A stretch of 64,000 nucleotides of DNA from contig NC_092809.1 in NCBI RefSeq assembly GCF_040954645.1, positions 133,537,914-133,601,913 on the forward strand, in the 5' to 3' direction. The notes under the pieces are model-generated. The model was not told where the DNA came from. It did no database searches and saw only the letters and a list, made by a program, of their open reading frames with translations. This stretch comes from Diabrotica undecimpunctata. Lineage: Eukaryota; Arthropoda; Insecta; Coleoptera; Chrysomelidae. Positions 1 to 10,036 of this stretch are shown piece after piece. The position numbers and the translations under genes are program-made. The number at the start of each line of letters is the position of its first letter. Position 1 is the stretch's first letter.

Positions 1-536
1 TAGACCTAGAGGTAATTTTATCTAGAACAATGCTTAAGTTATACGAGTAACGGGTGTTTGCAAGTTGTGCAAACGCAACTTGCAAAAGTTTACATAAAAA
101 ATTTCGATTATAAATATGAATAGTTAATAGGTAGGTAATTAAAATATTTCCAAGAATATTAAATATCTCTGCGTTGCTTTAAATAAACAATTTAATTAAA
201 TAGAAAATATATAAAAGGCGAAATAAGTAGAAGAAAATGCGTCTATGAGGCGAAAATAAAACCATAACAAAATTGGAAGGATCACAGACAACGAGAAGAA
301 AATAGCGCATAATTGCATATGCCATCTACTCAATGAAGGATGATAGCCATAAAAATATATCATACTCTTCTCTCTTTTCAAATATTTTATAAATTTTTCG
401 CATCTCTTACTGCAGCCATTTCTTTAGATATCGCTGTCAAAAGAGTGGCTACTAATTTCCTCAATCTTACCTTCCACAATCAGTTCTTTTAAACTGATCT
501 ATTTACTATATATTTTAATTAAAATTTAATAATCTC
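1..536. other. AT-rich sequence without recognisable gene
   Basis: Only short chance reading frames are present and none shows a recognisable motif. The stretch runs up to the target-site duplication of the MITE that follows. Confidence 0.6.
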
Positions 537-539
537 TAA

Positions 540-831
540 AGGTCGGTTGTTCAAAACTTGATTGTAATCAAATATTTAATTAAAATCAAATACGTCACAT
601 TTTGACGTTATGTTGACTGATTTATTTGATTCAATTTTATTATTTTGCGTTTTAATTTAAAATGAACCATAATTAAACTCTTTCTGATGTTAATTTCATG
701 TTTTTATTTACAAATCAATAATAATAATAAGCAATTTTTAATAATTTTGACAGCTGCTGAGACGTATTTTTAATTCTAAGTAAATATTTGATTACAATCA
801 AGTTTTGATTAGCGTTCGAACAATCGGCCCT
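540..831. mobile_element. Harbinger-type MITE (292 bp)
   Basis: The two ends form terminal inverted repeats. The left end reads AGGTCGGTTGTTC and the right end, reverse-complemented, reads AGGGCCGATTGTTC; both continue into a shared block around TTGATTGTAATCAAATATTTA (581-560 side and 780-802 side). The element is flanked on both sides by TAA (537-539 and 832-834), which fits the 3-bp TWA/TTA duplications of PIF/Harbinger transposons. There is no coding capacity, so it is a non-autonomous element. The family assignment rests on the TSD size and terminal sequence only; the inverted-repeat structure itself is visible directly. Confidence 0.75.
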
Positions 832-889
832 TAACTGTTACAATTTGGCGCATTGTTTATTCTTTAAATGTTAATTAGGATTATAAATA

Positions 890-1763
890 TTCTTTGAAAC
901 GTCTGTTTTTCATGAAAAACCCAAAAAAGTGCAGCTTGGGCAAAAATGCAATTATAAATGTATTGAAATATCTTCTTCTTCTTCCTCTTTATAAGCAATT
1001 CCGCTTGTTCATTGGCGGATTAATACTAAATGCTGGTCTATTATCCTCTAGTGATTTCTCAGTAATTTGCTTTATAACGAATATTGCATCTGTACACGAT
1101 CTTCCACTACGAAAACTCTGTTTTTCATCTGCTAAACTTGATTTATTAGTACTTGTAAAATTTTAGTTGTAAGTTTTAGGGTAGTATTTAACAAGTTTAT
1201 ACCTCTGTAGTTTTCTGGCTGTTTTTTATCTCCTTTTTTGAATAGTAGAATTAGTTCGCTCGTTCTTCATTCTTCTGGTATTTTATTGTGTTTTATAATT
1301 TTATTAAATATTGTTGTTAATTGTTCTGTCATTGCTGCTCCACAATATTTCAGTAATTCGTTTGGTATCCCGTCTTTACCTGCTGCTTTTCTGTTCTTCA
1401 ATTTTCAAGTATGTTCCGAACTTCCTGTACATTTATAAGTTCTTCATTTGTGGTAATTTCTGGTGTTTCCGATTCTAGCGTCGTTTGTTCTTCTTCTGCA
1501 TAGAAGTGTTTTAGGTAGTCAATCCACGTATCCTTTTCTACGTGTTTTGGTTATATTAATTCCTTTACCTCTGTTCTTTGACCTCTTATGAAGCGCCATA
1601 TTTCCTTTTGCAGACCGTAAAAATCATGTTCCATTTCTTTCGAAAAGCGTTCCCAGTGATCATTTTTTATTTTTCTTACAAGTGTGTGTTTCGTTTCTAA
1701 TTGTCTTGTTATTATGATATACCTCTTGTGTTTTGGTTGATGTATGTCAAGTAAGGTATTCAA
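890..1763 (-). pseudogene. Decayed LINE reverse transcriptase, pre-RT and RT start
   Basis: On the minus strand 1763-1551 encodes a run containing HWERFSKEMEHDFYGLQKEIW, the linker between endonuclease and RT of RTE/Jockey-like LINEs. It continues through stops into WIDYLKHFY (about 1530), then LLFKKGDKKQPENYRGINLL (about 1250-1190), the conserved RT motif around KKGD..NYRGI. Several in-frame stops follow. Only the amino-terminal part of the RT is present; the catalytic DD box is missing. This piece lies downstream, on the same strand, of a carboxy-terminal RT fragment (1985-2555). The order is therefore wrong for one element and at least two insertions are involved. Confidence 0.7.
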
Positions 1764-1861
1764 ATATGATATGTTCTATATGAAGAAACTCGCTGCAAAC
1801 CAGAATTATTATCAAACCAATTACCTATTTCTTTTTACATAATGAAAATATATTTTATTGA

Positions 1862-1979
1862 TTTTTCTCCAGATCCTCACTGAGTGCATCTTTCCACATT
1901 TTTCTCCAGATCCTCACTGAGTGCATCTTTCCACATTTTTCTCCAGATCCTCACTGAGTGCATCTTTCCACATTTTTCT
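1862..1979. repeat. 37-bp tandem repeat, 3.2 copies
   Basis: Three identical 37-bp units (1862-1898, 1899-1935, 1936-1972) are followed by a partial fourth. The unit begins TTTTTCTCCAGATCC and ends TTTCCACA. It sits at the edge of the minus-strand RT relic and probably arose by local duplication of its degraded 3' end. Confidence 0.9.
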
Positions 1980-1984
1980 TTTCT

Positions 1985-2555
1985 TTCTTTCAACATATTG
2001 TTTATAAGGCGATTGTCATTATTGCGTATCACGTTCCTTGCATATCTTAGTCCTATTGGCCTTTATACATCTCACTAGATTTTCCTTTCCAAAGAGAGAC
2101 TCTAACTCATTGTTGTGCCTGTGCCTCCATTCGTTTGTTACACTATCTCTACAGGGCCCATATATTACTCGAAGGATTTCACGTTGCCATACCTGCAAAC
2201 TATTTACTTCTTTTTTTGTTAACGTCCAAATTTCGCAACTGCTGGTCGTATTATGGTTTTGTATATCTGGATTTGCACCTCAATATAATCGAAGCTTTAA
2301 TGCAGCTTCTTCAACGCTCGAAAAAGTATCCTTAACTTTTAATGTTCATCGGCAAAGACGAGAACGATCTTTGCTCCAAGAGTAGCTTTGTTTGGTTTGA
2401 TTTTCGGATAAATTTATGGCATGACATATTCTAAACAGGTTAAACAATAGTGGAGACAGCAGACTTTCTTTCTCGTACCTACTGTATACAATTGTATGTA
2501 TACATTGAATCCAAGATTTTCCAAGAAATCCAAGAACATAAATTATCATTTTCTG
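1985..2555 (-). pseudogene. Decayed LINE reverse transcriptase, catalytic core to C-terminus
   Basis: Reading the minus strand from 2555 downwards, a run ESLLSPLLFNLF (RT motif before the active site) is followed in another frame by VLVFADE, a degraded FADD catalytic box near 2345-2360. Next come IYKTIIRP, an SEIWTLTKKEV-like block and VWQREILRVIYGP (about 2290-2150), then RYARNVIRNNDN near 2030. These are the thumb and C-terminal motifs of RTE-type insect LINEs. Frame changes and stops break the reading frame repeatedly, so nothing functional can be made. The 37-bp tandem repeat abuts its lower-coordinate end. Confidence 0.7.
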
Positions 2556-2751
2556 TTGAAGAAATATTTGCTTCTTCTAGGGAGTTACAATTTTTTCCTC
2601 AACCTGTTTCTCATTTATTAATCTCAATTTAATTTCTTCTAAAATTACCACTTCCGCTTCCTTGATAAATTTTTTCTCCTTTTTAACATTTCGCGCGAAA
2701 TTTACTCAACTGCGATTCGCCCTGGTTTGTTTTGCCTATTGCCATATTTTT

Positions 2752-2904
2752 AAGGAAAGAAAAGGAAGACTTAGAAGAAGGTTCCTTGATAACACCGTTG
2801 AAGACATGAGAAATATGGAAATACGTCCTTGGCGGAGGAAGGCGATGGATAGGGTCGACTGGAGAGAAATTCTTAAGAAGGCCAGGACCCTTGCAGGGTT
2901 GTAA
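2752..2904 (+). pseudogene. LINE C-terminal fragment
   Basis: This encodes RRRFLDNTVEDMRNMEIRPW followed by RRKAMDRVDWREI and a terminal LAGL then stop. It is the typical end of insect RTE-like endonuclease/RT proteins (RRR..W.D...ED...L....WRR.A.DR..W). The AATAATGATGATGAA sequence right after the stop looks like a simple-repeat LINE tail. The fragment is severely 5'-truncated and on the opposite strand to its neighbours. Confidence 0.65.
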
Positions 2905-3103
2905 AGCCAGAATAATGATGATGAATATCTAATATCAAGAAGTTTTTAAAGACTAAAAAACGATAATATAATATCTAGAGGTTGTAAGATATGAGGTACT
3001 TTTTACAAAATAATTTAAAATAAGGGATATACCAATTGACCTGATTAAATACTTACTTACTTAGTCCTAAGCCTTTCTACCGTTAGGTGTAAGGCTGGTG
3101 GGG

Positions 3104-6100
3104 TTAAGATTTGCACTGTTGTCTCCATGCTATCCGGTCTTGTGTTAGATTTCGTGCACTTTCCCATGTCAATCCTTTCTTCTCAACTTCTTTTCTGATT
3201 TCGTCTACCCACCTAACTCTTGGTCTTCCTCGTTTGTTTTTCCCTTGCATTCTCGTTTCAAACACTCGTTTTGTTAATCTTTCATTCGACATTCTACACA
3301 CGTGTCCGAACCATCTTAGTTGCCCCTCTACTATTTTTTCGTTTATTGGTTCTAGTTTTAGGTTTTGTCTGATTGTTTCGTTTCGTATTTTGTCTGTCCT
3401 CTTTCTGTTTGCTATTTTCCTCAGGAACCTCATTTCCATAGCATTGACTCGAGATTTTTGTCTCCCAGTCAATGTCCATGACTCGCTATTATACATGATT
3501 GTAGGTCTAACTACTGATTTAACGACTGCCGTTTTTACCTTCTCCGGTATTTCTTTTTTTCCCAAAAATGTTGTTTTCATAGTGTTAAATAAGCTTCCTG
3601 TTCGTCCCATTCTCTCATTTATTTCCATGTCTTGTTTACCGTTTGATTCAATTATTGCTCCTAGGTATTTAAAATGTTCCACTTGTTCTAGTTGTTTTCC
3701 GTTTAATTGTATTGCGTGTGTCTTTCTCTTATTTGAAATTATCATTGTTTTTGTTTTCTCTGTATTTATTTTCATATTTATGTTTGACAGTTCTTCTTCT
3801 AGGATTTCAAGGTTGTTCTGAAGGTCTTCTCTGTTTTCTGCTATCAAAACCATGTCGTCTGCGAATAGAAGCTCTGATAGTTGAGTCTGTTTCATTTGCC
3901 AGTATCCTAATATTAGTTTTCTCATTCTTCTCTTGGCTTTCTTTATTGCTGTATCCAGTACCACTGAGAACAGCAGTGGGCTCAACACGCATCCCTGTTT
4001 GAGGCCTTGACTTGTAGTAAATTCTTCGGATTCCTCGTTGTTGGTTCTCACCGTATTTGTATTATTATTGTACATATCCTTTATTACATCAATTGTTATC
4101 CTGTCAACTCCTCTTTCCTTTAATGTCCTCCATACGTCCTTTCTTTGTATTCTGTCAAACGCCTTTTCCAGATCAATAAAGCATATATGTATTTCTCTAT
4201 TTTTATTGATTACTTTCTCACTTATTTGTCTTATTGTGAATATGTGGTCTTGCGTGCTTCTGTCCTTCCTGAATCCACATTGTGTATCTTCCATAGTTGG
4301 TTCTATTTGGGTTTTTATTCTTGTTTCTATTATTCTTGCGAATACCTTCCCAGGAATACTTGATATAGTAATACCTCGGTAATTATTACAGTTTCTCTTG
4401 TCGCCCTTTTTGTGTATTGGTAGTATAATGTCTTTCTTCCAGTCCTGTGGTATTTCTGCTCTTTTTATGATATCATTCATTAGTTCTTTCATGCTGTCCA
4501 CTCCCTCTATTCCCATGAATTTTATCATTTCCGGGGTGATATCATCCTTGCCTGGTGCTTTGCCTAATTTAACTCTTTCAATTGCCTTTTCTAGTTCCTC
4601 TGTTGTTATGGGTTCTACTTTTTGTTCTTCATTAATTTCTTGTATCTCCACTATGTTGTCTACGTCTGTATGAGTTAGCTCTTTGAAATGTTCTCTCCAT
4701 CTTTCCATTATTTGGTTTTCTTCTGTTATTACCTTTCCATTCTTGTCTTTTATATTCGGCATCATGTGTTCTTTCTTTTGTCTGAGCTGTTTTAATGCGC
4801 CATAGAAGAGTTTTTGGTTTTCTCTATAATTATTTGTCATTTTTAGTCCAAACTTTTCCCATGACCTTTCTTTTTCTGCTTTTACAGCTATTTTCACCTC
4901 TTTTCTTTTTTCTTTATATGCCTCATAATCTTCAGGGCGCTTTGTACTTAGATATCTTTTCCATTTTTCTTTTTTGTTCTTTACTTTCCTTCGTATTTCG
5001 TCCGTCCACCATTCAGTTCTCCTCATGCTATTATTTGCTATTTTTGTCTTCCCGCAAGTTTCCTCAGCAGCTATGATTAAGCTGGTCTTGAGATTTTCCC
5101 ACTTTTCCTCTATACTAGCAGTTTTTGCCCTACCTTTCAAAATATTGTCTAATTTTTCTTGGAATATCTGCTTATATCTTTCTTCTTTTAATTTGTAGCT
5201 TTTTACTTTTTCATTTACTACCTTTCTCCTCTTTTCTTCATTTTCTTTTGCTGTTCTCATTCTCATTATTACTAGATGATGATCACTGCCAATCTCTGAG
5301 CCTCTTTTGACTTTCGTGTCTTGTACTCTTTTCCATTTGTTGCTACTTACCAAAAAGTAATCTATGATTGATTTTTCATTTCTACTTTCTTGTACTCTCG
5401 TGTATTTGTGTACTTTTTTATGTTTAAATTTTGTATTTGTTATAACAAGTTTATTCTCCATACATATTTCTATTATTCTTTCGCCATTTTTGTTTAGTAT
5501 TTCTTCTCCTTCTTTTCCCATGCATTCCTCAATTCCATTGTTATTATTTCCGACTCTACCGTTTAGATCTCCCATTACAATTATATTTTCTTCCCCATTG
5601 TCAATTTGCATTTGGAGCTCCTCGAAAAATTTATCCTTCTCTTCCTTTTTTGCATCTTCATTTACTCCGTAGGCTGTTATTATTGTCCATATTTCCTCGT
5701 CTATCAGTTTCATTTTCAGCGATAATATTCTCTGGTTAACATATGTTTCTTCTATAACGTATTGTAGACTATTCGGTGCAATTATTATCCCTACGCCTTC
5801 TTTTGCTCTCTCCTTTGCATCAGCTCCTACCCAAAATAACCAATATCCTTTGTGTATCCTCTTAAAACCTCTTCCTTTCATTTTCGTTTCCGTTATTCCT
5901 AATATTTCTATTTTTTGTCTGATCATTTCTTCTACAAGTTCTACCTCTTTTCCATTGATGCTTCTTACGTTCCATGTTCCCATTTTTATCTCTCCTTTTT
6001 TCTGCGGTATATCTTTCATCTTCTTTCTATTCTCATCCTTGTTTGCCTTTGCATCGTGCTTTTTCCTATCGTTATTCCTATTCGTCGCCCTGGTCGTCAT
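3104..6100 (-). CDS. LINE ORF2: APE endonuclease plus reverse transcriptase
   Basis: The 998-residue protein nicks target DNA and primes reverse transcription of its own RNA. Residues ~38-280 are an apurinic-like endonuclease: TWNVRS with Asn44, GITETK with Glu71, GDLN with Asp178/Asn180, and SDHH with Asp273/His274. Residues ~500-790 are the RT: GKAPGKDDITPEMI (513-526), HKKGDKRNCNNYRGI (563-577), FIDLEKAFD with Asp643, QGCVLSPLLF (702-711) and FADD at 746-749. The C-terminus has RWFGHVCRM (929-937) and KRGRPRVRW (956-964), typical of RTE/BovB-type LINEs. All catalytic residues are present and there are no stops. Clade placement is uncertain because RTE elements often have only a short ORF1, whereas this one has a coiled-coil ORF1 as Proto2/RTE-X or L1 relatives do. 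Confidence 0.9.
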   Translation of the reverse strand: MTTRATNRNNDRKKHDAKANKDENRKKMKDIPQKKGEIKMGTWNVRSINGKEVELVEEMIRQKIEILGITETKMKGRGFKRIHKGYWLFWVGADAKERAKEGVGIIIAPNSLQYVIEETYVNQRILSLKMKLIDEEIWTIITAYGVNEDAKKEEKDKFFEELQMQIDNGEENIIVMGDLNGRVGNNNNGIEECMGKEGEEILNKNGERIIEICMENKLVITNTKFKHKKVHKYTRVQESRNEKSIIDYFLVSSNKWKRVQDTKVKRGSEIGSDHHLVIMRMRTAKENEEKRRKVVNEKVKSYKLKEERYKQIFQEKLDNILKGRAKTASIEEKWENLKTSLIIAAEETCGKTKIANNSMRRTEWWTDEIRRKVKNKKEKWKRYLSTKRPEDYEAYKEKRKEVKIAVKAEKERSWEKFGLKMTNNYRENQKLFYGALKQLRQKKEHMMPNIKDKNGKVITEENQIMERWREHFKELTHTDVDNIVEIQEINEEQKVEPITTEELEKAIERVKLGKAPGKDDITPEMIKFMGIEGVDSMKELMNDIIKRAEIPQDWKKDIILPIHKKGDKRNCNNYRGITISSIPGKVFARIIETRIKTQIEPTMEDTQCGFRKDRSTQDHIFTIRQISEKVINKNREIHICFIDLEKAFDRIQRKDVWRTLKERGVDRITIDVIKDMYNNNTNTVRTNNEESEEFTTSQGLKQGCVLSPLLFSVVLDTAIKKAKRRMRKLILGYWQMKQTQLSELLFADDMVLIAENREDLQNNLEILEEELSNINMKINTEKTKTMIISNKRKTHAIQLNGKQLEQVEHFKYLGAIIESNGKQDMEINERMGRTGSLFNTMKTTFLGKKEIPEKVKTAVVKSVVRPTIMYNSESWTLTGRQKSRVNAMEMRFLRKIANRKRTDKIRNETIRQNLKLEPINEKIVEGQLRWFGHVCRMSNERLTKRVFETRMQGKNKRGRPRVRWVDEIRKEVEKKGLTWESARNLTQDRIAWRQQCKS

Positions 6101-6159
6101 TGTCAGATCCTTTCCGTTGCTTTGGTCGTTATCAATGTTCCTCGTGTGGGTGTAGTTTT

Positions 6160-6954
6160 CTAGTTTTTTGGATGTTTTTCAAGTTCCTTTTTTATTTTGT
6201 TCCATCTCCATTCTTCTTGGTTTACTAACACCTTGTTGTAACCAATTTTGACGTCTTTGCCTTTCTCTTTTTCGTTTTTTGCAAAATTTCTTAGGTGTTT
6301 CTGCTTTTCTTTCTCTTCTCTGGTCAAGTCATCATTGATGAATACTTTCTCTCCTACGACGTTTTTTAGTTTATATTTTTTTGCCATAATCTCGTGTTTT
6401 TCCTCTTTATTTCTTAGTTTTATTACGCATGTATTCTCGCCTATTTTTTTTACTGTTGTAGGTGTAATATCAATTTGAAGATGTTTATTAAAAAGTCCGT
6501 TTATTCTTTCTTTTAGGCTGCTTGGTTCATTTGTATCCATTTTTAGACCATTTATTACAATGTTGTTTTTTCTTCTATTTTTTTCGATTATTTCGACTGC
6601 TTTTTTCATTTCTTGTAACTCTCTCCTTATTTCTGAATTCTCTTTTCTTATATCCTGATTTTCTTTTTTTAATTGTTCGTTTTCTACTGTCAGTTTTAGT
6701 AGAGCTTCGTTTGTTTTGTTTTGTTGGTCTTTAATTTCTCTTATTTCAGTTTTTATTTCTTTCTGTTCTTGCTTCATATCTTTTTGAGTTGTGTTCATTT
6801 CTTTCATCATTATTAATAACTGGTCTAATTTCTCAGATTCAGTTGTTTGGCGTTTTGTAGGAGTTCTTGGTGTTTTTTTGCTGTTTACAAAAAAATCTAT
6901 ATTTTCTCCTTTTCTTTTTCTTCCTTCATCTGTAGAGTATTCGTCGCTGTCCAT
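6160..6954 (-). CDS. LINE ORF1: coiled-coil RNA-binding protein
   Basis: A 264-residue highly charged protein upstream of ORF2. Residues ~40-150 are Lys/Glu-rich heptads (for example NEQLKKENQDIRKENSEI) that should form a long coiled coil for oligomerisation. After NNIVINGLKM (~154-163), the segment to ~215 has the pattern of an L1-ORF1-like RNA-recognition fold. The tail DLTREEKEKQKHLRNFAK (~223-240) and VLVNQEEWRW resembles the C-terminal region of L1-type ORF1 proteins. By analogy it would package the element RNA with ORF2. It starts at the first Met (MDSDEY), is separated from ORF2 by 59 nt and lies in a different frame, so ORF2 would need reinitiation or another internal start. Confidence 0.8.
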   Translation of the reverse strand: MDSDEYSTDEGRKRKGENIDFFVNSKKTPRTPTKRQTTESEKLDQLLIMMKEMNTTQKDMKQEQKEIKTEIREIKDQQNKTNEALLKLTVENEQLKKENQDIRKENSEIRRELQEMKKAVEIIEKNRRKNNIVINGLKMDTNEPSSLKERINGLFNKHLQIDITPTTVKKIGENTCVIKLRNKEEKHEIMAKKYKLKNVVGEKVFINDDLTREEKEKQKHLRNFAKNEKEKGKDVKIGYNKVLVNQEEWRWNKIKKELEKHPKN

Positions 6955-7681
6955 TCTTACAATATTTTCTTTGGCCTTTTCTTGTTATTTCACTGTTTAT
7001 CTCCTTCCCTGTCCTACACCGCGAAAAGAGTCGTCGACCAGTCAACCCGTCGAATCTCCGACCCTTATCGGTGTTTATATGTGGGTCACTTCTACCGAGT
7101 TACTTTTCGTTGTAAGTCCCGTTTTCCGAGTTTTCTTACAGCCGAAAATTAAAACGATATTTATTCACCAACGCCACTTTGCCGTCGATTTTAGTGTGTG
7201 GACATCTTTGTTATAGCGAACCGTAATTACTGTTTGGCACAAAAAGTTACAATATAAAAAGTTAATATGTTACTTTAACTTTAAACAATAATTTAAGAAT
7301 TTTAAACTTTTCTCTTAATTTAAATTATTTTCCCTATTATCCCTATTATTTAAATTTAAATTAATTGTTATTATAAATATTTACCTTAGGTTTGTTGTCT
7401 TAACTATTTTTTATACTCAGCCTTGTTTCCAGTTTTTGTATAAGTACCAAACTCGTAGCCCATTACCGTAAACAAACTGACACCAGTTTTTATTAACTAT
7501 ATGCACAACTATTTATGGTTTTCGATTTACTTTTATCACAAGATACTTTAGTCACTATTTTTGTCCAGAATCTAATGTTTTCTCTAATTATATGTTTAAT
7601 TAAACCACTTTAAATGCAATTTTTCCAAGAGCGATGTTCACATCGACCGTGCCTAGAATCGCCTCCTTAAATCTATCGATC
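6955..7681 (-). promoter_or_regulatory. 5' UTR / presumed internal promoter of the LINE
   Basis: This is the leader between the 5' TSD and the ORF1 start. The part next to ORF1 (about 6990-7220) is less AT-rich than the surroundings; the distal part is AT-rich. Full-length LINEs normally carry an internal promoter here, but I cannot identify its elements. Confidence 0.4.
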
Positions 7682-8290
7682 CCTGATTAAATATGGAGCA
7701 AATATTAGAGCGTGACTCCATTAACAAGATATCCCAGATGATTGGAATATTGGCTATATCAGCTCAATATATAAAAAAGGGGACAAGCGTGTGTCCTAAT
7801 TATAGGGAAATAACTATGACCAGCTCGATGTAGAGATTATACGGCTGGATTTTAGATAGGCCAGAAGAATCGAGTTAGAATACGAGGAAATAGAAGAACA
7901 AAGTGGATTCCGTGAAGGATGATCGTGCATAGATAACATTTTCGTTTTGAAGCAGATTATAGAAAATAGGAAAGCAAGAAAACTATGTACTCATTTACTG
8001 TGTAGATTTAGAGAAAGCATACGATACATTGACGAAAGTAGGTCTTAGAAAGGGGTATGTGCGAGCTATCGCAAATTTCTATACGAATGCTAGGAGTTGG
8101 GTCAAACAAGAAAGCTGTATAACTCAAAGAAAGCTCAGTAACAAAAGGTGTTACCACTGGATGAAGATAGATGGTCAAGACAAGCAATAGATTACATACC
8201 ACATCAAAGAAAGACCGTTGATTACCTGGGAAGAGAATATAAGGCAGAGCGAGAAGAAAGCGAACGGCGGTCGAAATGTAGGAACCATTG
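7682..8290 (+). pseudogene. Old LINE RT relic (target of the full-length LINE)
   Basis: The plus strand encodes, across frames, GANIR, PDDWNIGYISSIYKKGDK (about 7730-7790), EEQSGFREG (about 7895-7920), NIFVLKQIIENRK, then VDLEKAYDTLTKVGLRKGYV in the next frame (about 8005-8065). A DGRWSRQAIDYIP-like segment near 8165-8205 matches the end of RTE-like proteins, so the part with the YADD box is deleted. A 60-nt upstream stub (about 2990-3052) encoding DIPIDLIKY is the other half, separated by the 4.6-kb LINE. It is multiply frameshifted and dead. Confidence 0.7.
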
Positions 8291-8382
8291 CATTGCAACA
8301 TTGCCAGTTTTGTGATTTGAGTTTTTTTAGTAAACGATTTTCGAGTGAAGAACATTAATGAAATCCCAATCTCTTCTTTTTA

Positions 8383-8568
8383 TTGAACCAGAAAAAAAAT
8401 AGGTCTCGTATTGATCCTACCAATCTTAGCCTATCCGATTTCTGTACTGACGAGTTTGATGAAGTTTTTGAAAACATGAATGATAATGGAACAGCAGCAG
8501 ATTCACATGAAAGCAATGAACCTCATAATCACGTGCGGTGTGAATCAAGCAAATTTTTTAATTGGTGA
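8383..8568 (+). other. Unrecognised 61-codon reading frame
   Basis: The frame is acidic in the middle (FCTDEFDEVFENMNDNG) and lacks any motif I recognise. Acidic, Ser/Asn-rich starts are seen in some piggyBac-type transposases, and piggyBac relics occur elsewhere in the window, but nothing downstream here supports that. It may be chance. Confidence 0.15.
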
Positions 8569-8740
8569 TTTACAGAAGTCCAAATGGAAGTAAGAGATGT
8601 AATTGGTGTGCATCTTGTTTAAGTAGGGGGATAAAGTTTTATTTCGCGTTTTTTTTTATTCGATAGTATAACTCTTTAAGAGGATCCAGTTAAAATTTCA
8701 GACTGATCTGATCAAAATTAATAGAGTTATAGGCATTTAT

Positions 8741-8861
8741 GAGAGAGTGAGTTGAGTGAGTGAGGTGAGTGATTAAGATGAGTAAGTGATTGAAGTGAGT
8801 GAGTGAGTGAGTAAGCTTGGTGAGTGAGTGAGATCAGAGAGTGAGGTGAGCGAGTACTCAC
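8741..8861 (+). repeat. Imperfect GTGA-rich simple repeat
   Basis: About 120 bp of GAGT/GTGA tetramers interrupted by short variants such as GGTGAGTGATTAAGATGAGT. It is a typical degenerating microsatellite. Confidence 0.9.
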
Positions 8862-8869
8862 TTAGAAAT

Positions 8870-10036
8870 TGGAATAAGTACAGTGTCAAGTTCTCATAAT
8901 TATGCACTCGCGGCAGATAACAATCGAAATACTATTGCGGATAAAATGGCTGCAAATACAAAAAAAAAAGGCAGAGTTCGTCGAAAGCAGGAGCAAAAAG
9001 ATTCTCTAGATATTTTAGCAGGAAGCTCATAGCTATATGGGCCTGAACGATACTGTATAGTGCAAGTGTAAGAAAAAATAAGCTTTCTTAACGCGTTTTT
9101 CTAGGAATAATTTTTTTCAAGTCGGTGTTTACTGTATCTCAAAAACTACTTGATCGGTCCTTCTCAAATGTTGAAGACTTCTTTTATAGATAAATTACTA
9201 AGTCGCAAGGTCGAGGTATTGCCCATTTTGCTGTTATAATTAGTTTTACAACATCACATTAGTAAAATTTTAACAATTTTTTTTCGAAAATTCAAAATAT
9301 TCGTTATTCTTTACTTCTAAAATTTGAAAAAACGATAAAATGAACAATATCTCGAAGTTGCGACCTAGGGAAACTCATAAACTAACGAAATCTTTTTGGT
9401 TTTTTGTGACCAGATGATCCAGTTATAAGTTACGATGAAAACCGCAAAGTAACTTCTTTTTTTCATCTTGGAGAATTACCTGCCATTTTCTTAATTTGTA
9501 ATATTTTTGTACCAAAATTTTATATAATTCTCTTAAAATGTTGTACTATAATGTACTAATGTTAAAAATAAACTGTTAAAAAACAATTTTTCAAAAAAAA
9601 ATCTTAAAATATGTTTAAAATATTGAAAATACAGCCTATCCCTCTTCTAAATTGAAGTGAGGTACGAATCACTTATTTTCATGAAAATTTTATCGACTAA
9701 TGTGTCGATTTATATTCAAGAATCTATTATTATTTATGAAATTATATCTACGATATTTCTAAAACATATTAGTAATTATGTGTTGATCAAACCCTGTATA
9801 TACATAAAGGAAGAGCATCTGAGGAACTAGAGCGAAGAGGAAGCAAAAACAAGTGAAATCATCTCTTTCTTTCTATACGGTACATAGTTCTGATTTAATT
9901 GAGTGTGACTACAATAATGATGAATTGACTAAAAAAACAATGCCATGTTTTTCACTTTTATTTAAATAGACAACAAACTAGTTCGTTCTGTATTAAGAGG
10001 ATCAAGATTAAGAGGAGTATTTCATGTAGATATATT
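8870..10036. other. Noncoding AT-rich stretch with a small inverted repeat
   Basis: No coding signal. A ~35-45-bp imperfect inverted repeat pairs 9190-9235 (TCGCAAGGTCGAGGTATTG) with 9325-9370 (reverse complement TCGCAACTTCGAGATATTG), about 90 bp apart with an AT-rich centre. This suggests a small decayed fold-back element. The rest is unassigned. Confidence 0.5.

Larger units (their letters stand above)
3053..7681 (-). mobile_element. Full-length RTE-like LINE with two ORFs
   Basis: This 4.6-kb minus-strand element has a ~730-nt 5' leader, ORF1 (264 codons), a 59-nt gap, ORF2 (998 codons) and a ~50-nt 3' UTR ending in TAAG repeats. It is bounded by a perfect 12-bp duplication, CCTGATTAAATA, at 3041-3052 and 7682-7693. 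The target was itself a LINE: the sequence before 3052 encodes DIPIDLIKY, and after 7682 the same frame resumes with GANIR and then YKKGDK. Both ORFs are uninterrupted and the TSD has not diverged, so the insertion looks recent. Confidence 0.9.

Noticed and set aside
3111..3821. Long plus-strand frame of 236 codons opposite the LINE ORF2
   Set aside because: It is antisense to a protein with intact RT and endonuclease motifs; its Leu/Ser/Phe-rich composition is the expected mirror of Lys/Glu-rich coding.
8741..8861. GTGA repeat considered as a CRISPR-like or regulatory array
   Set aside because: It is a degenerate tetranucleotide microsatellite with no spacer structure.
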